Shown: positions 48,022-60,600, counted from the stretch's first letter. The stretch is DNA of 64,000 bases from Astropecten irregularis (GCA_963971285.1 OZ020256.1:436501-500500), one strand, 5' to 3'. The notes: a model not told the origin generated them from the letters alone. Numbers and translations are program-made.

Positions 48022-48586
48022 AGTAGAATATGAATGATACGGAGGACATAGTGAATGCTAGCACTAGCAGTGAGTACCAGTATCAGTTAATAAAACAGCC
48101 GAGGGTCATACTGACAAAGACCTGACGTTGCACATAAATGTGTTTATCCCAAGGTTATGAGATGATGCCAGAGCATCGAGAGTCAGAAATAGAATGAAAA
48201 TATAAACATCACTTGACCATGGTTAAGAATAAAACACAGGTTTGTAAAAGAATTGCTATATGGTGTATTTACGAAACAAAAGTGAACTCGACGAAAAGTG
48301 TGCAGTAAAGAATACAAAATTTTGTCGGACAGAATGGCGGCAATTTGACGCACCTTAAATAACGCGTTGTACCGTAATTGATCAAACTGTCAAGGGGCGT
48401 GGCCTACTGGATCGGTGTATTAGCAGTGCAATACAATGGGAATTGCATAGTAAACATTATAAACACATTGTTCGCATGGTTAAACGATGCTCACTGAAGA
48501 GGCCAATCATTATGCAATGACTGAACATGCTACAATAATGACATAATTACCTGTCTTCCTTTGTTTTATCCTTGACCAGTCCACTC

Positions 48587-48671
48587 ATGGAGGGGAATCA
48601 TCAGATGACCATCAGTGACCGCATCCAAGCTGCAACGGTAAAGAGGATACAGAAATATGAACAGCTGAAAG
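48587..48671 (+). CDS. FPGT: Fucose-1-phosphate guanylyltransferase, exon 1
   Basis: This starts at the ATG in CACTCATGG and encodes residues 1-28 plus one base of residue 29. The N-terminal helix region (SDRIQAATVKRIQKYEQLKG) corresponds to the TQRKLRRF.ELRGK region of vertebrate FPGT. The donor is GAAAG/GTAAAT, phase 1. No upstream in-frame stop lies immediately before the ATG, and an acceptor-like CCTTGACCAG sits 6 bases upstream, so the start is probable, not certain. Confidence 0.85.
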
Positions 48672-49129
48672 GTAAATCAGAAATATCATATTATATGAAT
48701 TTAGTTACGCTACATATGTAGGTCTATGAGTGGCTTCATGAACATTTGATGGCCATTCAGCCATTTTATTTATTTCCACATTAAACTTTTTGATTGTTTT
48801 TGTTTCAAACTTCAAAAAAAGGCAAAGTGTGAAACTGTGTACACCAGAGCTTGACAAGTGAATCTGCCTTTTTTTCTAACAAATTTCAGGTTGAATTAAT
48901 GGAATCAAGCGCTAATGCAAGAGAGTGCGGTAACAAAATGTCAGGAGCCAATTTCACTAATGCTTTGCGAAGTAGCAATCAATTTTTCATTTAGCGATGG
49001 ATTTGGGCTTTAGCGATGAACGCAAAGCGTAAGTGAATTCGGCCCCAGGTCCTCCTAACAAGATTATTCTTCAAGTTTGCCCAGCAGTTTAAACATGTTT
49101 TTCATTTTGTTTATGCTCGGTGTTTTTAG
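48672..49129. other. FPGT intron 1 with a small MITE
   Basis: A 458-bp intron. About 48952-49046 is an inverted-repeat element (GGAGCCAATTTCACTAATGC, then ...AGTGAATTCGGCCCC) with an internal TTTAGCGATG repeat. It is related to 11553-11664. Confidence 0.7.
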
Positions 49130-49297
49130 GCAAGCCAGTTGGTGATTTCCCATTTTGGGATATCGTGGTGATTGGTTCAGGAGATAAAGCACAGAAGAAT
49201 GCCTATGAACTTCAGCTGCAGGAGAAGATGTCTGACAAACAGCTGCCTCTTGGTGTGGATTACTGCGTAGTGGCTGACCCTGGCACAGATAAAATAG
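49130..49297 (+). CDS. FPGT: Fucose-1-phosphate guanylyltransferase, exon 2
   Basis: A 168-nt exon with acceptor GTTTTTAG and donor AAATAG/GTGAGA, phase 1 at both ends. It encodes residues 29-84, including FPFWDIVVIGSGDKAQ and LQEKMSDKQLPLGVDYCVVA. It aligns along its length with vertebrate FPGT (FWDIV.IT..D..Q...Y..QL..K...KELPLGV.Y). The frame stops shortly after the donor if unspliced. Confidence 0.92.
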
Positions 49298-49954
49298 GTG
49301 AGATGGAGTAGATAGTGACCGCATCCAAGCTCCAATGGCATGGAGTAGATAGATCGAGGGATATGGGATGTTATACTTGCCACTGACGTCATTGCAACAA
49401 GGCAATTAAGTTACTAGGGGCACCAAAGCACTGCATGATTAGTGGCAACAAGGTAGTATTAATTAGGCAGGGACACCAAGGCATTGACCAGGTGTACCGA
49501 GGCAATGACCAGGGGCACCAAGGCAATGATCAGGGGCACCAAGGCAATGACCAGGGGCACCAAGGCAATGACCAGGGGCACCAAGGCAATGGCTAGGGGC
49601 ACCACGGCAGTGGCCAGGGGCACCAAGGCAGTGATCAGGGGCACCAGGGCAATGACAATGGGCACCAAAGCAATGACCAGGGGCACCAAGGCAATGACCA
49701 GGGGCACCAAGACACAGACCAAAGTCACCATGTCAATGGCTAGGGGCACAGAGGCAATGGCCATTGGCTCTAAGACAATGGCCAGAGGTACAGAGAAAAT
49801 GACCGGGGTATGGGGGTACCAAGTCTCTGTCTGTTAATTGTCTCTCTGTCTGTCAAATCATTGGCTCTATGAATGTATGAAGAAGAGAAGACTGTATATT
49901 TGTGAGGATGTTTAATTGATGGGAAATTGACACATGTTTGCATCTTCTTATCAG
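49298..49954. other. FPGT intron 2
   Basis: A 657-bp intron from GTGAGA to CTTCTTATCAG. It holds a duplicated exon 1 fragment (49314-49338) and a 21-bp minisatellite (49465-49795). Confidence 0.85.
49465..49795. repeat. 21-bp minisatellite in FPGT intron 2
   Basis: About 15 imperfect copies of a 21-bp unit containing GGGGCACCAAGGCAATGACC. The period is divisible by three, giving open frames on both strands (TRGTKAM repeats on plus, IALVPLV repeats on minus) that are not genes. Confidence 0.92.
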
Positions 49955-51471
49955 GTGGTGGTGGTTCATTGATGGCCATATTGCAGTGTCTTAAAGAGGT
50001 TTATCAGGATGACTTCAAGTCCAAGAAAGTACTGGTCATCCCAGCTGGTGGATACAGTCAGCGCTTGCCTAATGCCAGCCTCTTAGGCAAGATGTTCATC
50101 AGCATGCCTCTAGGTAGTCCTCCCTATCAGATGCTGGATGTCAAGTTGGCTCTCTCTGTTGACTTCCCGGCAAAGATGACGGCTGGGATATTCCTCGTGG
50201 CATCCGACTGCATCGAGTTGTACGACGATTCAGACTCAGAGGCTTGGTCTTTCGGTTCAGTCGGAGTGACATGCTTGGGGCATCCATCTACGATCGGTAT
50301 CGGTACTGGTCATGGCGTCTTTGTGATACCACCCAGAGATAACGACTGCCCTCCTGTAGAGGTCGTGGAGGTACTTGAGTTCTTGCACAAGCCATCCATG
50401 GATGAAATGCGCAACAAAGGAGCGATCCTGAGTAAGGATTTCTGCAAAAGTCTCCAGACAGATGTTGAGGAGGAAATGGTGTTAACAGACAGCAGCTACT
50501 TCATGGATTTTGACACGGCCTTCAAACTGATGGAGTTATATGAGGATGAGTCGCCACTGAGGTGTGAAATTGACTGTCACGGTGATTTCTTGCAGCCCCT
50601 GGGTCCTCGTGCCAGTCCTGAGTATATCAAAAATACTTCCAACATCAGCAAAGTGACCCAGAGCTTAGCCGGAATGCGACAGAAGGTTTTTGATGTTCTC
50701 AAGGGAACATCGCTTAGTGTTGCCGTAATGCAACACTCGCGCTTCTACCACGTCGGCACGACCAATGAATACTTGGACCATCTGTGCAACGTGACATCCC
50801 TGGCCAAAGAGCTTGGCTTGGACTTGTATCAACCCAGCAACCCAGACGAAGGCTCACAGAAGAAGCTCACATCAGCTTGTGTCATGAACTCTCTCTACCC
50901 TGACCACTTCCAGATTGCGGAGAGAAGCATTGTGGAGCACTGTGAATTCAGAGCCCCAGTGCAGATTCAGAGTAACAGCATCATCAGTAGCTGTGTCGTA
51001 GGACCTCTACCAGATGAGAATCCACTCATCATTCCACAGGGCACCTTCCTCTACACTGCCAGTGTTACAGACGGCAGGTACAAGAAAGAATTTGTCACCG
51101 TTGCTTTCGGGATCGGGGACAACTTGAAGAAGGTGGTCCAAGCTAATAACTTTGGAGATCTGTCCCTATTCGGGAGATCATTCGCGGCCATCTTTGGGAC
51201 AAACCTTGAACTAGCTGAGGGCGTTGTCCTGCCAGATGGCGCCGTTCGGAGCTTGTGGCATGCCAAGCTGTTTCAACCGAAGGCCACAATGGAAGAAGCT
51301 TTCTCATCCACCTTGTCACTTGTCAAGAATCTTTTACATGATCCACCGTCTCTGAGTGATTGGGAGGGAGGAGTGTCAATGGCGGATCTAATTCAGACTA
51401 AGGATATCTTTGCAATGCATGAATTCAGAGTGAAATTAACAGAAAGAGTTCAGGGCGGTAATAATAACTGA
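49955..51471 (+). CDS. FPGT: Fucose-1-phosphate guanylyltransferase, exon 3
   Basis: This terminal exon encodes residues 85-589 and a TGA stop. The whole 589-aa protein matches the usual vertebrate length of about 590. The enzyme joins L-fucose-1-phosphate and GTP to give GDP-L-fucose in the cytosolic salvage pathway. The nucleotidyl-transfer signature is GGYSQRLPNASLLGK (about residues 116-130). Other FPGT blocks are YQMLDVKLALSVDFP, GIGTGHGVFV, FLHKPS, GDFLQPLGP, LKGTSLSVAV (from about 333), FYHVGTTNEYL (from about 348) and VAFGIGDNLKKVV. The C-terminal half carries the repetitive hexapeptide-like region of this family. I see no frameshift or lost motif. It is not fused to or adjacent to a TNNI3K-like gene, unlike the mammalian locus. 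Confidence 0.97.
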
Positions 51472-51477
51472 AATAAA
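51472..51477 (+). terminator. AATAAA directly after FPGT stop
   Basis: AATAAA begins at the first base after the TGA. It is probably too close to be the sole signal. Further AATAAA-type hexamers lie downstream, for example near 53684 (GAAAATAAAACTGG), which would give a 3' UTR of about 2.2 kb. Confidence 0.3.
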
Positions 51478-52910
51478 AATCATCCGAAGTTATTCATAAT
51501 GGTATTGCCATAATTCACAATCTCAGCAATGAGCAAATCTCAACAATGCACGATTCCTATTATAAGCTCACACCTAAACATTTCTGCAGATTTTCATTAA
51601 AAAATTCAGGTTGTTGCTTGTTATCTTAGCCGTATTGGTATAATTCTATGTTTAATGTACAAGCATGGGGATTGTGCAAGCTTATCTAAAAACTGTTCCA
51701 TATTATGAATATTGTCTGATATTTCTCTTTTTAATGCAAAGACTGATTTTGGCTGTGTGCAATATGACCTGGCTATGGCTTGAATTCACACACCTGTCTA
51801 TTGCTGTGGCTGTAGCCACTTCCCATAGATACGTGTGTGATTTCAAGCCGTAGCCAGTTAATTCAAACACTGACCCAGTTTACACATTTACTGTGTAATA
51901 TTCAGCTCTCCCCTTTGGTGCACCCAAATGTTTCATGGTTTTTAATTCTTCTGACGTAAACGTAACTTTAGAGGTTTGTGTTCAGTTCCTTCAGGGGATA
52001 CATCCAAATACATGTACTTAGTGTATTACCAATTATTGTAATGATTCCAAACCATCATGTGATTTCTTTTCACATGAAGTTAAAGGCTCTACTACTCAAC
52101 TTATATAATTGTTGCTTTTCTACTTAAATACATGGGCCATTTGTAACTTCTGTGAAATCAAAACTAATTCAATGAAGGATATAACATCTATCCTATTTTT
52201 TGTTTAATTTTAGTCCTGAAAATCAATTAACATATTATGTTTTAAAGGTAGAATCACTATTTTGTCTAGCATAACCCATAGTCACTACTAAAAATATGAC
52301 ATAAACTGGCAAAAAAATTAATCAGTTATAGATTTTTTATTAGATTTTGGGTTGAATTTTGGATTGAATTAATTTGAGTCTATTGGTAGTGCCTGAAAGA
52401 TATGAATTCTGTGTGAAATATTTCAAAGTGGTCTACGTGCATGGAGCTGACATTCCTACATGCATGACATGTATACAGTCATGGCCATGGCCTTCATTGC
52501 AGACATTTTCTCATGAAGCATGATCGTGATTTTCTCAAGTAACAACAACTTATAGAATCTTTTGAAAACACATCATAAAAAGCTATACACATGATTGGCT
52601 CTGGTCAAAGATTAGCATTCGTAATTCGTATCCCACATGTACTTGAAATAACATTATTTGAACTCAGACTTAGTCAGTCAGTTTAAATCGGCTTAACAAC
52701 AAAATGTTGAAAACCATGATGTGTTTTTCTTTATATTGAAGATGTGTTTTGTACATCTGTACCAATTCCTGTTTTTGGATCATACCTTGTATTGTGTTAT
52801 CCCTTAGTTACGATTTGTATTCCGTTTGGAACACTGAGAAAAACATAATGTCTCAGTTCAATATTTTCAATGATTCATTGTTAGTGAACGCCGTAGGTGT
52901 GCAATATTTT

Positions 52911-53265
52911 TAAAGGTACAGTACATGATTGGTAACATGCCCAAACAGAAATGTTCTTAGATTTACGTTTAACTTCTAGGGTTTGAAGATGGTGCTGGTA
53001 GAAACATACCACTAAAATATTTCCACCTTAAATGGTGTATTTATCCAGCAAGTAGTAAAACAAAGACCGAAATCAGTTTTGATCTCGGGGTAAGATCAAA
53101 ACCATTCTTTATGTTTTATAAGAAAAATTGAGTTGGGATTTTCTCAGGACTCAGATGTCAGATTGAGCTCAAATGTACACAGGTTGATTATTTCATGTAC
53201 ATGTTTGATCAGACAAAGTGTGAGTGCTGTTCTGTGACCTTTACCAATCATGTATTATACCTTTA
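52911..53265. repeat. 355-bp MITE, TAAAGGTACAGTACATGATT termini
   Basis: TAAAGGTACAGTACATGATT pairs with the right end AATCATGTATTATACCTTTA. It is related in reverse orientation to 35098-35365. Confidence 0.85.
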
Positions 53266-54274
53266 AGTACAAATGTATTCTTCCACTAGGTTAACACTGA
53301 GGCTAGTCGGATGTAGCAACGTACAGTACTATACTTAGATTTACAATGAACAATGTTAATGTATATATTACCGTGAATGCCTCCGGATTTGGGTGTAAAT
53401 ATTCATTGGAAAAAAGTTTTCAAGAATTGGTGTAAACTATCACTTTATTTTTATTACTAAAATATGTTTTATATATATATATATAATGGCACAATTAATT
53501 TTTTTGGCAATGTGATATTAACTTAAATACTAAATGCTTGGTCTTTGTGGAGGTAATTTACATGTTGCACACATTGGTCATGCTATAATATGTGTCTCAA
53601 GTTGAAAAATCAGCTTTTTCAATTAACATAATTGTTATGTATGATGATGTATAATGTTTATTGTTGGTGCAGGGAAAATAAAACTGGTGTGTGGTTTCAT
53701 GTACACAAAACTTTCATTTGTAAGTCAATTTTGAGTATTAAAGATTTGGCACAGCATTGGTTCTGTTGTTTTTTTTGCGATGGGACAAGTTAATCTGGCA
53801 ATCATCTAGTTTTAAAGAGTAAAACTAAACTGTAAAACTTCAGGCACCAAAATGAGAGTTATTAATATTACTGGTTTTTGTCAGGGAGATAAACAATCAA
53901 TGACATTCCTATTGTGTTTCATGTTGATTGCTGATATTCTAATAAGGAGATGATGTGTTTTTGCAAGTATTCAGATGCGGTCATCTTGATAATGACAGCA
54001 CCTCCAAAATATTACACATTAAGATTCTTTAAACGACTACACAGAAAACAATCTGGTTTCACTCATAAAATCGGAATTTCTTTTTGGTCAATGGTACTCG
54101 TAATTTAACAATCATTGTACCAAGCCTCTAGCTCTCATCCATGTGAGAAACCAAGCTTTGTTTGGCACTCTTACAGTAGGTTTGCTCCTCGTATTTTTGT
54201 CTTTATTGATCCATTTTGTATTTTATTCATGAACACATTCGAGTATGTCGTCTGCTGTGAAACTCAGACTTAAA

Positions 54275-54327
54275 TGGCGCCCTCTCGTGGCACTTATCTT
54301 AGTTCTTTTATAAGGCGCCCTCTGCGG
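54275..54327 (-). promoter_or_regulatory. Pair of CTCF-like motifs
   Basis: On the minus strand, CCACGAGAGGGCGCCA (54275-54290) and CCGCAGAGGGCGCC (54314-54327) both match the CTCF core well and point towards FPGT. Motif match only. Confidence 0.45.
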
Positions 54328-56360
54328 CCAATCTAGTGGCTTTAATGCATAAAGTTTGCATTGGGTTTTGGGTATCATCGGTCTGACCTTCATTACACCT
54401 CGGGCACGTTATCCTCGGAAGTATATGTACATACATATACTGTACAAGACAAATAATGTACAAAGGATTTAAAGGAATGTATATATTGTAAAAGAACCAA
54501 TGAACTAAACTACAAGTTCAGGGCATCAACAAATGTATCTTATTCTGTGCTTGAAGATCTGAACATCTGATTTTCCAAGTGTAAAGTTTGGTTTTAATCA
54601 TGATATAGATAGATAGATAGATCTGGGATTAGGCTCAGGGTTCCCGATAGAACGTCTGTTTGGGAAATCAGAATGTCTAAAGTATAATAGGAAACATGAT
54701 GAAAGTGGATACCCAATAGGCCCATTCACGGTGCATCCATCCTGCATCCGGAGCAGTGCAATCAAACCGAGACTTGAATTCAAAATAGTCTGGTACCCGT
54801 TTTCGTCTTGAGAATTGGTGTTATCTTTTCCAAAGGGTATACAAGAAAGGTGACAAAATGGATGCCATAAGGCCAAGGCCTATGGCGAGACCGGGCAGCG
54901 GGCACCAATGACCTCCAGTTACGGTCCTATTCTCATCGTTACAGTGTTAATTGACCAGTTCACTGCTTCTATTCTGTGTGTGTTTCAACTGATGGAATCT
55001 GAGCTTTGCATGGATGAGGATTGAACGAATACCATGCCAAATTCTCTCTAGCTATTGTGATTGATATTGGTTCTGAAAGGTAGCAGTTAGGTCAATTCGT
55101 TTTAGCCTTTGAGAAAGACTCTGCTCAGCTCAGAAAAATGTACCCTAGCCTCCTTATATAAAATATAATATAACCTTGAGAAACATTTCGGGAAAGTAGA
55201 CTTCTAGGAGTTTCAGAAAAGGACCATTGCAATGCGATGGGTGTACGTAATTTAGCATTTAGTACGTTGACGCCGCAGCAATAACATTATTTTTTTTCCC
55301 CGAGTGGGGGACTGGCATGGTTAGGTTAGGGCTAGTCAGCAAAAATAGAGTGACAATTCTTAAAAGTCAAGAAGATAAACAGAAAAAGATCTACCAGTGC
55401 GATTACAGTGCGATATAATGTCAACAACCGATGACAACAGGTGGAAATGACTCCAAGTTGTTGCTCCTTTTGTTAAATTGCGTTAAAAATAAGACAGACG
55501 CATGATTCACGTGATGTCTTAAAGTAACGTGTATAAGCAAGTACATTGGTATAGTGACTCACGTCACAACAAAGATAGGAGTCATCATTGCTATAAATGT
55601 GTCCATGCAGCTTGTATGCCATTGACCAACCTTCTAAAGTTAAAAGAACTTTCACCGGTCACAATAGCTGTCAGCTAGTGTATGACTCTTCCCGTCTAGG
55701 CAAATATTTTTTACAAAGTCATTCCACAATATAGTAGAAGTGTTATATACACCTCTGTATATGTAGCCCAAAATAATATGGACTTCCGGGCAGAATTTAT
55801 ACAAGTTCGGGATATGGCATCATGATTTTGTTTCCGTCAGTTGTTTACTACGTTTGTGAGTTCCCATCATACATTTCTTCTTCTCTTAGGGAGCGTAATA
55901 ATTGTGGCTTTGTGTTACTGCGTAAGTTTCCTCCCACGCTGTCTAACGGGGATGTTATGTTTCCCGTTACCCTCTTCGTTCTTAGAAGTTCTACAGGGAT
56001 TGGCAAAAGTCAAAGTATCTGGGTCTATGACTGTATAGATTCACATTCAATTTGCTCCTCGTTCTACACCGGGTAACAACTGCTCAACATTTTAGCGAGT
56101 GGTGTTATAGGCCCTATTTGGATGTGCAATTATGATAGTAATTATGTATCTAATGTCCAGAAAGTACAGTACATAATGTATGAAATGGCTAACAGCGATA
56201 AGTAATGAGAAACCATGTAGGCCTATCCCAAACCAGTTGGTTAGAGCTAGGTCTAGGTATTTACCTATTGCAAACGCATTGACAATTGACGTAGCCGTAA
56301 CTCTGAAAACCTGTTTCGGATGGACACGGTCTCGGTAGAAAAGCATGACCGATTATAATA

Positions 56361-56598
56361 TACACGTTCTGATTGGTCCAAAAAAAGCATGAAATGTATA
56401 ATAGCCACGTTCTGATTGGTCCAAAGTTGATCACGTTCTACCGCGCATGCGGCGTTGATACAACTACAACCCCACGACCTTTATACCACACGACTATCAT
56501 TGTTATGTTTGGTAACCAAAGCTCGTTATAAAAACCGGCACAAAGTATAACCCTGGATGGGTCCTGATGACGTAGTTACAGAATCGAATGACGTCAAC
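56361..56598 (+). promoter_or_regulatory. Candidate promoter with paired CCAAT boxes and CRE sites
   Basis: Two copies of ACGTTCTGATTGGTCCAAA (56365 and 56408) each hold an inverted CCAAT box. TGACGTAG (56578) and a full palindromic CRE, TGACGTCA (56589-56596), follow. The ATG of a possible first exon comes three bases later. Confidence 0.4.
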
Positions 56599-56668
56599 AT
56601 GGCGGTTTCAAATTCCAGTTTTCCGTGGCTGCGCGGCAACGGTGGGCATTCGTTTCCAGTCTGCAAGG
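56599..56668 (+). CDS. Candidate first coding exon of an unknown gene
   Basis: ATGGCGG in the context TCAACATGGCGGT matches the TISU/YY1 initiator that marks genes with very short 5' UTRs. The frame reads MAVSNSSFPWLRGNGGHSFP then VCK, and reaches a plausible donor CAAGG/GTATGC near 56669. Unspliced it hits a stop at about 56704. I do not recognise a family and cannot find the next exon in the window. Exon end is approximate. Confidence 0.28.
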
Positions 56669-59600
56669 GTATGCAAATACAAGCGGCAGGGTTTATCGGT
56701 CGTTGATCAACTCATTCAAACTACCAACGACTACTGACCTTAACGCGTCTATCGACTCAAGAATGTCATTATGTGTTTATCAGACTAGATAAATACTGAC
56801 TTCTTCATTGTAAAATCACGGAGCAATGAATGCCTATATAAAATGGCGGTTCACGGTGATGGTGGGTAGGATTCATTCAGAACCTGATTGATTTGGAAAG
56901 ATGCCTTTTAAACCCCAATACAAGTATTAAATTAACTGCTGCAAACTGATCATCAGATTGAGAGGGTTTAACGCGTTTCAAAACTGGTTCAATTTCACTA
57001 GGTTCGCACATGTATTACATATTTACATGAACATATTTTCCCTCTACAAATTCAATAATTTTTGGCGTCCAATGCGCTCATGAATGTGACAAATTTTGCG
57101 AAATCAATACAACGAGTTGGGCTGTGAAAATTTTGTCGAGACAACATTTCTCGAGACCGCAGAGTGCAACTGGGCAGCACCCAAAAGAGTTATCCGACTG
57201 GCGCAGGGTCCCTTATTTCGGTATACATGTACATCTATTTAAAAAAAAGAAATGAATTGCGTCAAAAATGTCCAGAAAAAAAGCAAAATCATTTCAGCTG
57301 TAATTTGAAGTGTGCTTTTATATGCCGCCAAAAAGTATGTATACACCCCAAATATGGGGAGGTAGGAATTGTCCCAAATTTACGCTCATCACAACAATAC
57401 ACCTTCCTCATATTGCACACAGACCTAACGACCATGTAATACCGCACCTAAAACGCAATATTCAAACGACACCTCAGCTGCGCACCGTTGTTCTGAAAAA
57501 AAAAAAAAAAAAAAAAAACTCAATCATGCTTTATGACGAATGTGATGAAGATAAAGGATAGAGATGAGTCATATAGTTCTACAGCTGACTTGGGGAGGGG
57601 TATCTGGGCAGTAGGCACGGCTGGGGCGTTGCAGGTATCATGCTTGCTTTCACTAGATTGGACGAATCACGTGCCTTACTATTATAGATATGATTCCATC
57701 ACATAGTTTCCTGTAATGCTATAAGAGTGTTCAATTAAAGGTATACATTGCAGGATGTTTGAACCAGTTCCATGGTAGCTGCAGGAAACTTCGTTTGGGT
57801 TGTTTTTCTATGCCAATTTCGTCTACCTTCTTCAATGCCCAGACTCATCTATAGAGAATTTTAAAAGTCATTCTTCAGGCGACAAAACAGCAAGCAAAGC
57901 CTCCGTAAAAATTGTTTGGTTTCTTATAATAGTGACAAAAATATATCTGTCTCGTTTATGCTTGTGTTATTAATCATATCAAAACGCTGCAACTATCATG
58001 TATCGATCAAATTGATTTCCAATATTTTCAACGCCGGGTATAAATGGTTATAATTAATCTTCAGCTTACAATGTAATATCGATTTGAAATTTGAATTTAA
58101 AACAGAAGTAAAACAGAACCCTCAGAGACGCAGTAAAATTACAGCCACATATCCCAGAATGAACCACCAAATAACGCTTGAAAACAACGGGTCAACATTC
58201 AATAATCAGAGACAACTGCAACAAACTTAAACAAGAAACTTGTTACCCCTAAATGGGTCACAAAACGGTAGTCCGATTCCTTTTTATGCTCAATTGTTAA
58301 AATAATGATGATTTATTGAACTAATTATTAAGTTTATATGCAATTGTATTGTTTACTTTCTTATGAATACCGTCTCTCTGTTATTTTATATTTTTTATAA
58401 TCATCAATTTTCCAGTGTTTTTACTCCTTGTAATAAATCAATTCCACTTTAATGTTGCAACGTGATTTTAACCAACCTTTAATGAATGAATGAACGAAGA
58501 TAGATGCGTGTCGTATAACTGTATGCAATGAATGAAATACAAAGCTATATGCATGCGTGTATATATAGAGCCAGCGATAAAGAACAAATAAGCTGATTAT
58601 GAACTTATCATCCGATGTATGTTTACATCATGTAAAACCAATGTAAAGGCTAATCTTTAAACGGTTTTGTAAGCGTAATAATATATTCGGCTGGGTTTGG
58701 CGTGAGGACTGTGATTCCGCTCTTCCAGTTTCTGATTATTTGAAAAAGTTCAGCGGTCCAAAAGAGAGGTACCACCAGTAAGGGGAGACAGAGGGTTTTA
58801 TATACTGATTCAGTTTGAACTTAGTTCTGAAGAAAGAGATTTTAACATAATTATGAAACTGCCAGTATTTCATCAAGATTCAATAGGGAAATCATTCCCC
58901 ACGGCTAAACAAGTAAAATATATATAATCAATACAAACGATAATTTTACTAAGTAAAAACTTTGCTTGGCTTCTCAAATGTTCTAATGGTAGCGGAAATA
59001 ATCCGTAATTCCCCCAAATAAAAAATATCACCTTTCAAGCTGCATAGATTATTATTTTGAGAAAGAAAATGTTCGTTTTAAATTCTGCCATGTCACCAAA
59101 CCAGTCGAAAAATAATCATCCCACGATTGCTCGTTATATTGAATTACTATATAAGAATTCAAACCCCCACACTCTCCAATGTATTTAGGAATAATGAATC
59201 AAAAAGTGCGGTTAGGTCCTCTATATGCACAGAGAAGTTCCTGGAATAAACGTCCAGTACGTAGATTATGAGATATAATGAACGCCTTTTGATCTCGAAC
59301 TTAGTATTTCTACAGACAAAGAACATGTGCGGTGTAACCTTTTAGAGTATTGGTATAACCTTGGACATATACAATAGACCCAGTGGAATGGAATGGGCAT
59401 TCCACAAAGAAATACGGAAGGAATACCACCAGGAGGACTTTGATCAATAGTTTGAAACTTATAAAAAAGACAGTTTCTTTTTCATCAAACCAGGAATGAA
59501 TTGTACAGCCTCACAATGGCAGAGGAATACAAAGTGAAGGTCACAGTAATATGAAGTTCACGATCATCGATTCAAGTTGTTTCATTTCCTAGAAATTTCA

Positions 59601-59718
59601 AATTGGCGTTGTATCCAGGAATGCATTACAGAAGCTTGTCTGTGAAATATTTTATGAAAACTTTTAAAGTATTAACAATGTCAACTTTCTATAGGATGTT
59701 TCAGTTGGCTGGGCCACT

Positions 59719-59751
59719 ATCACAACCTGTACACCCCGTACAGGTTGTGAT
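59719..59751. repeat. Perfect 14-bp stem, 5-nt loop hairpin
   Basis: ATCACAACCTGTAC, loop ACCCC, GTACAGGTTGTGAT. No flanking gene explains it. Confidence 0.8.
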
Positions 59752-59837
59752 ACAGTAATTTCCATTTCCCCTGACAAAACAGGGGGAAACAAGTACACAA
59801 AAGACCCAGTGGTCATTCTGCCTTCGATAAAGATCCT

Positions 59838-59930
59838 GGCATCCTGCTAGGATCGAAACGCGTCAGGCCCTCCTAACTCCAGGTCATTATTTTGGCTGAT
59901 GATCAGTTTGCAGCAGTTCATTACTTGTAG
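59838..59930. repeat. Dispersed repeat with CCTGCTAGGATCGAA, copy 2
   Basis: It matches 29136-29245, with a short deletion before AGGTCATTATTTTGGCTGAT. Confidence 0.65.
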
Positions 59931-60600
59931 AAAAAAGTTGATGCCTAACCATGCACTCATTTTCACTTCTTTAATGATGATTATTTGTGCATGCCATGTG
60001 TTAAAATAATACGTACATCATGATGACGGCACAACATTTTGTCAATCACGATTTTATCTGTTGAATATCTAAAGAGCTTTTTCATAATAAACCTAGAAAT
60101 GAATTGTTTTGTTCGCAAAACATGGTAACAAAAATATTGGTGACGCAAAAAGATCGCCACAAAATAGAGAAAGATTAGACGAAGTTGTGTGGACGGTGAA
60201 GTCAGTGCAATTTTTACACCTGAGCCCTTCCTTAAAAGAACTTTCACCCCGACCGGACGTACGGTCTGTTTATAATTTGACCAGTGGACTTCCCTCATAT
60301 TACTCACGATGACGTCATTATGACGACAACAGGTGTATGTTCGGAGTGCATCAAGGTATCTTTAGCCAAGACTGATGAAGATTTCATGGCGACCAAAGTG
60401 TCATCATGGGGTTTGGAATTTCGTTGAACTTTATCAGAGAAAAAGCAATCCCTGTGCCCTCAGAAATTTGAAGCCGAGAGGACCCCAACGGCTGGTGATG
60501 GTATATAGCAACACCTTTATTAGGGAAGATGTAAGCCAACTTGGGAAGAACACCGAACGAAGTACATTTGGTATGAGATGTGCTGCAAGTTCAGATCATA

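Larger units (their letters stand above)
41856..48586. other. Intergenic region between CNGA and FPGT
   Basis: No gene is recognised in 6.7 kb. It contains two GAGCC-rich MITEs (42959 and 46084), CTCF-like motifs at 46703 and 47161, a GTGTAC-rich palindromic stretch at 47440-47515, a TA-flanked MITE (47691-48021) and the likely FPGT promoter. Sequence before 48586 (TTATCCTTGACCAG) also resembles a splice acceptor, so an untranslated FPGT exon could lie here. Confidence 0.5.
51478..56360. other. FPGT 3' flank and intergenic region
   Basis: AT-rich, possibly long 3' UTR for the first 2 kb. It holds a TA-flanked MITE (52911-53265), an (AT)n run near 53470 and two CTCF-like motifs (54275-54327). 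No coding gene is recognised; the 84-codon frame at 55822-56076 shows no domain. Confidence 0.45.
56705..60600. other. Intergenic, no recognised gene
   Basis: It contains a second YY1-like ATGGCGG at about 56844, a 22-A run at about 57498, a perfect 14-bp stem hairpin at 59719-59751 and the second GATCCTGCTAGGATCG repeat (59838-59930). Short frames show no domain. Confidence 0.45.

Noticed and set aside
49459-49837. 101- and 117-codon frames on both strands in FPGT intron 2
   Set aside because: Artefacts of the 21-bp minisatellite, and inside an intron with consensus splice sites.
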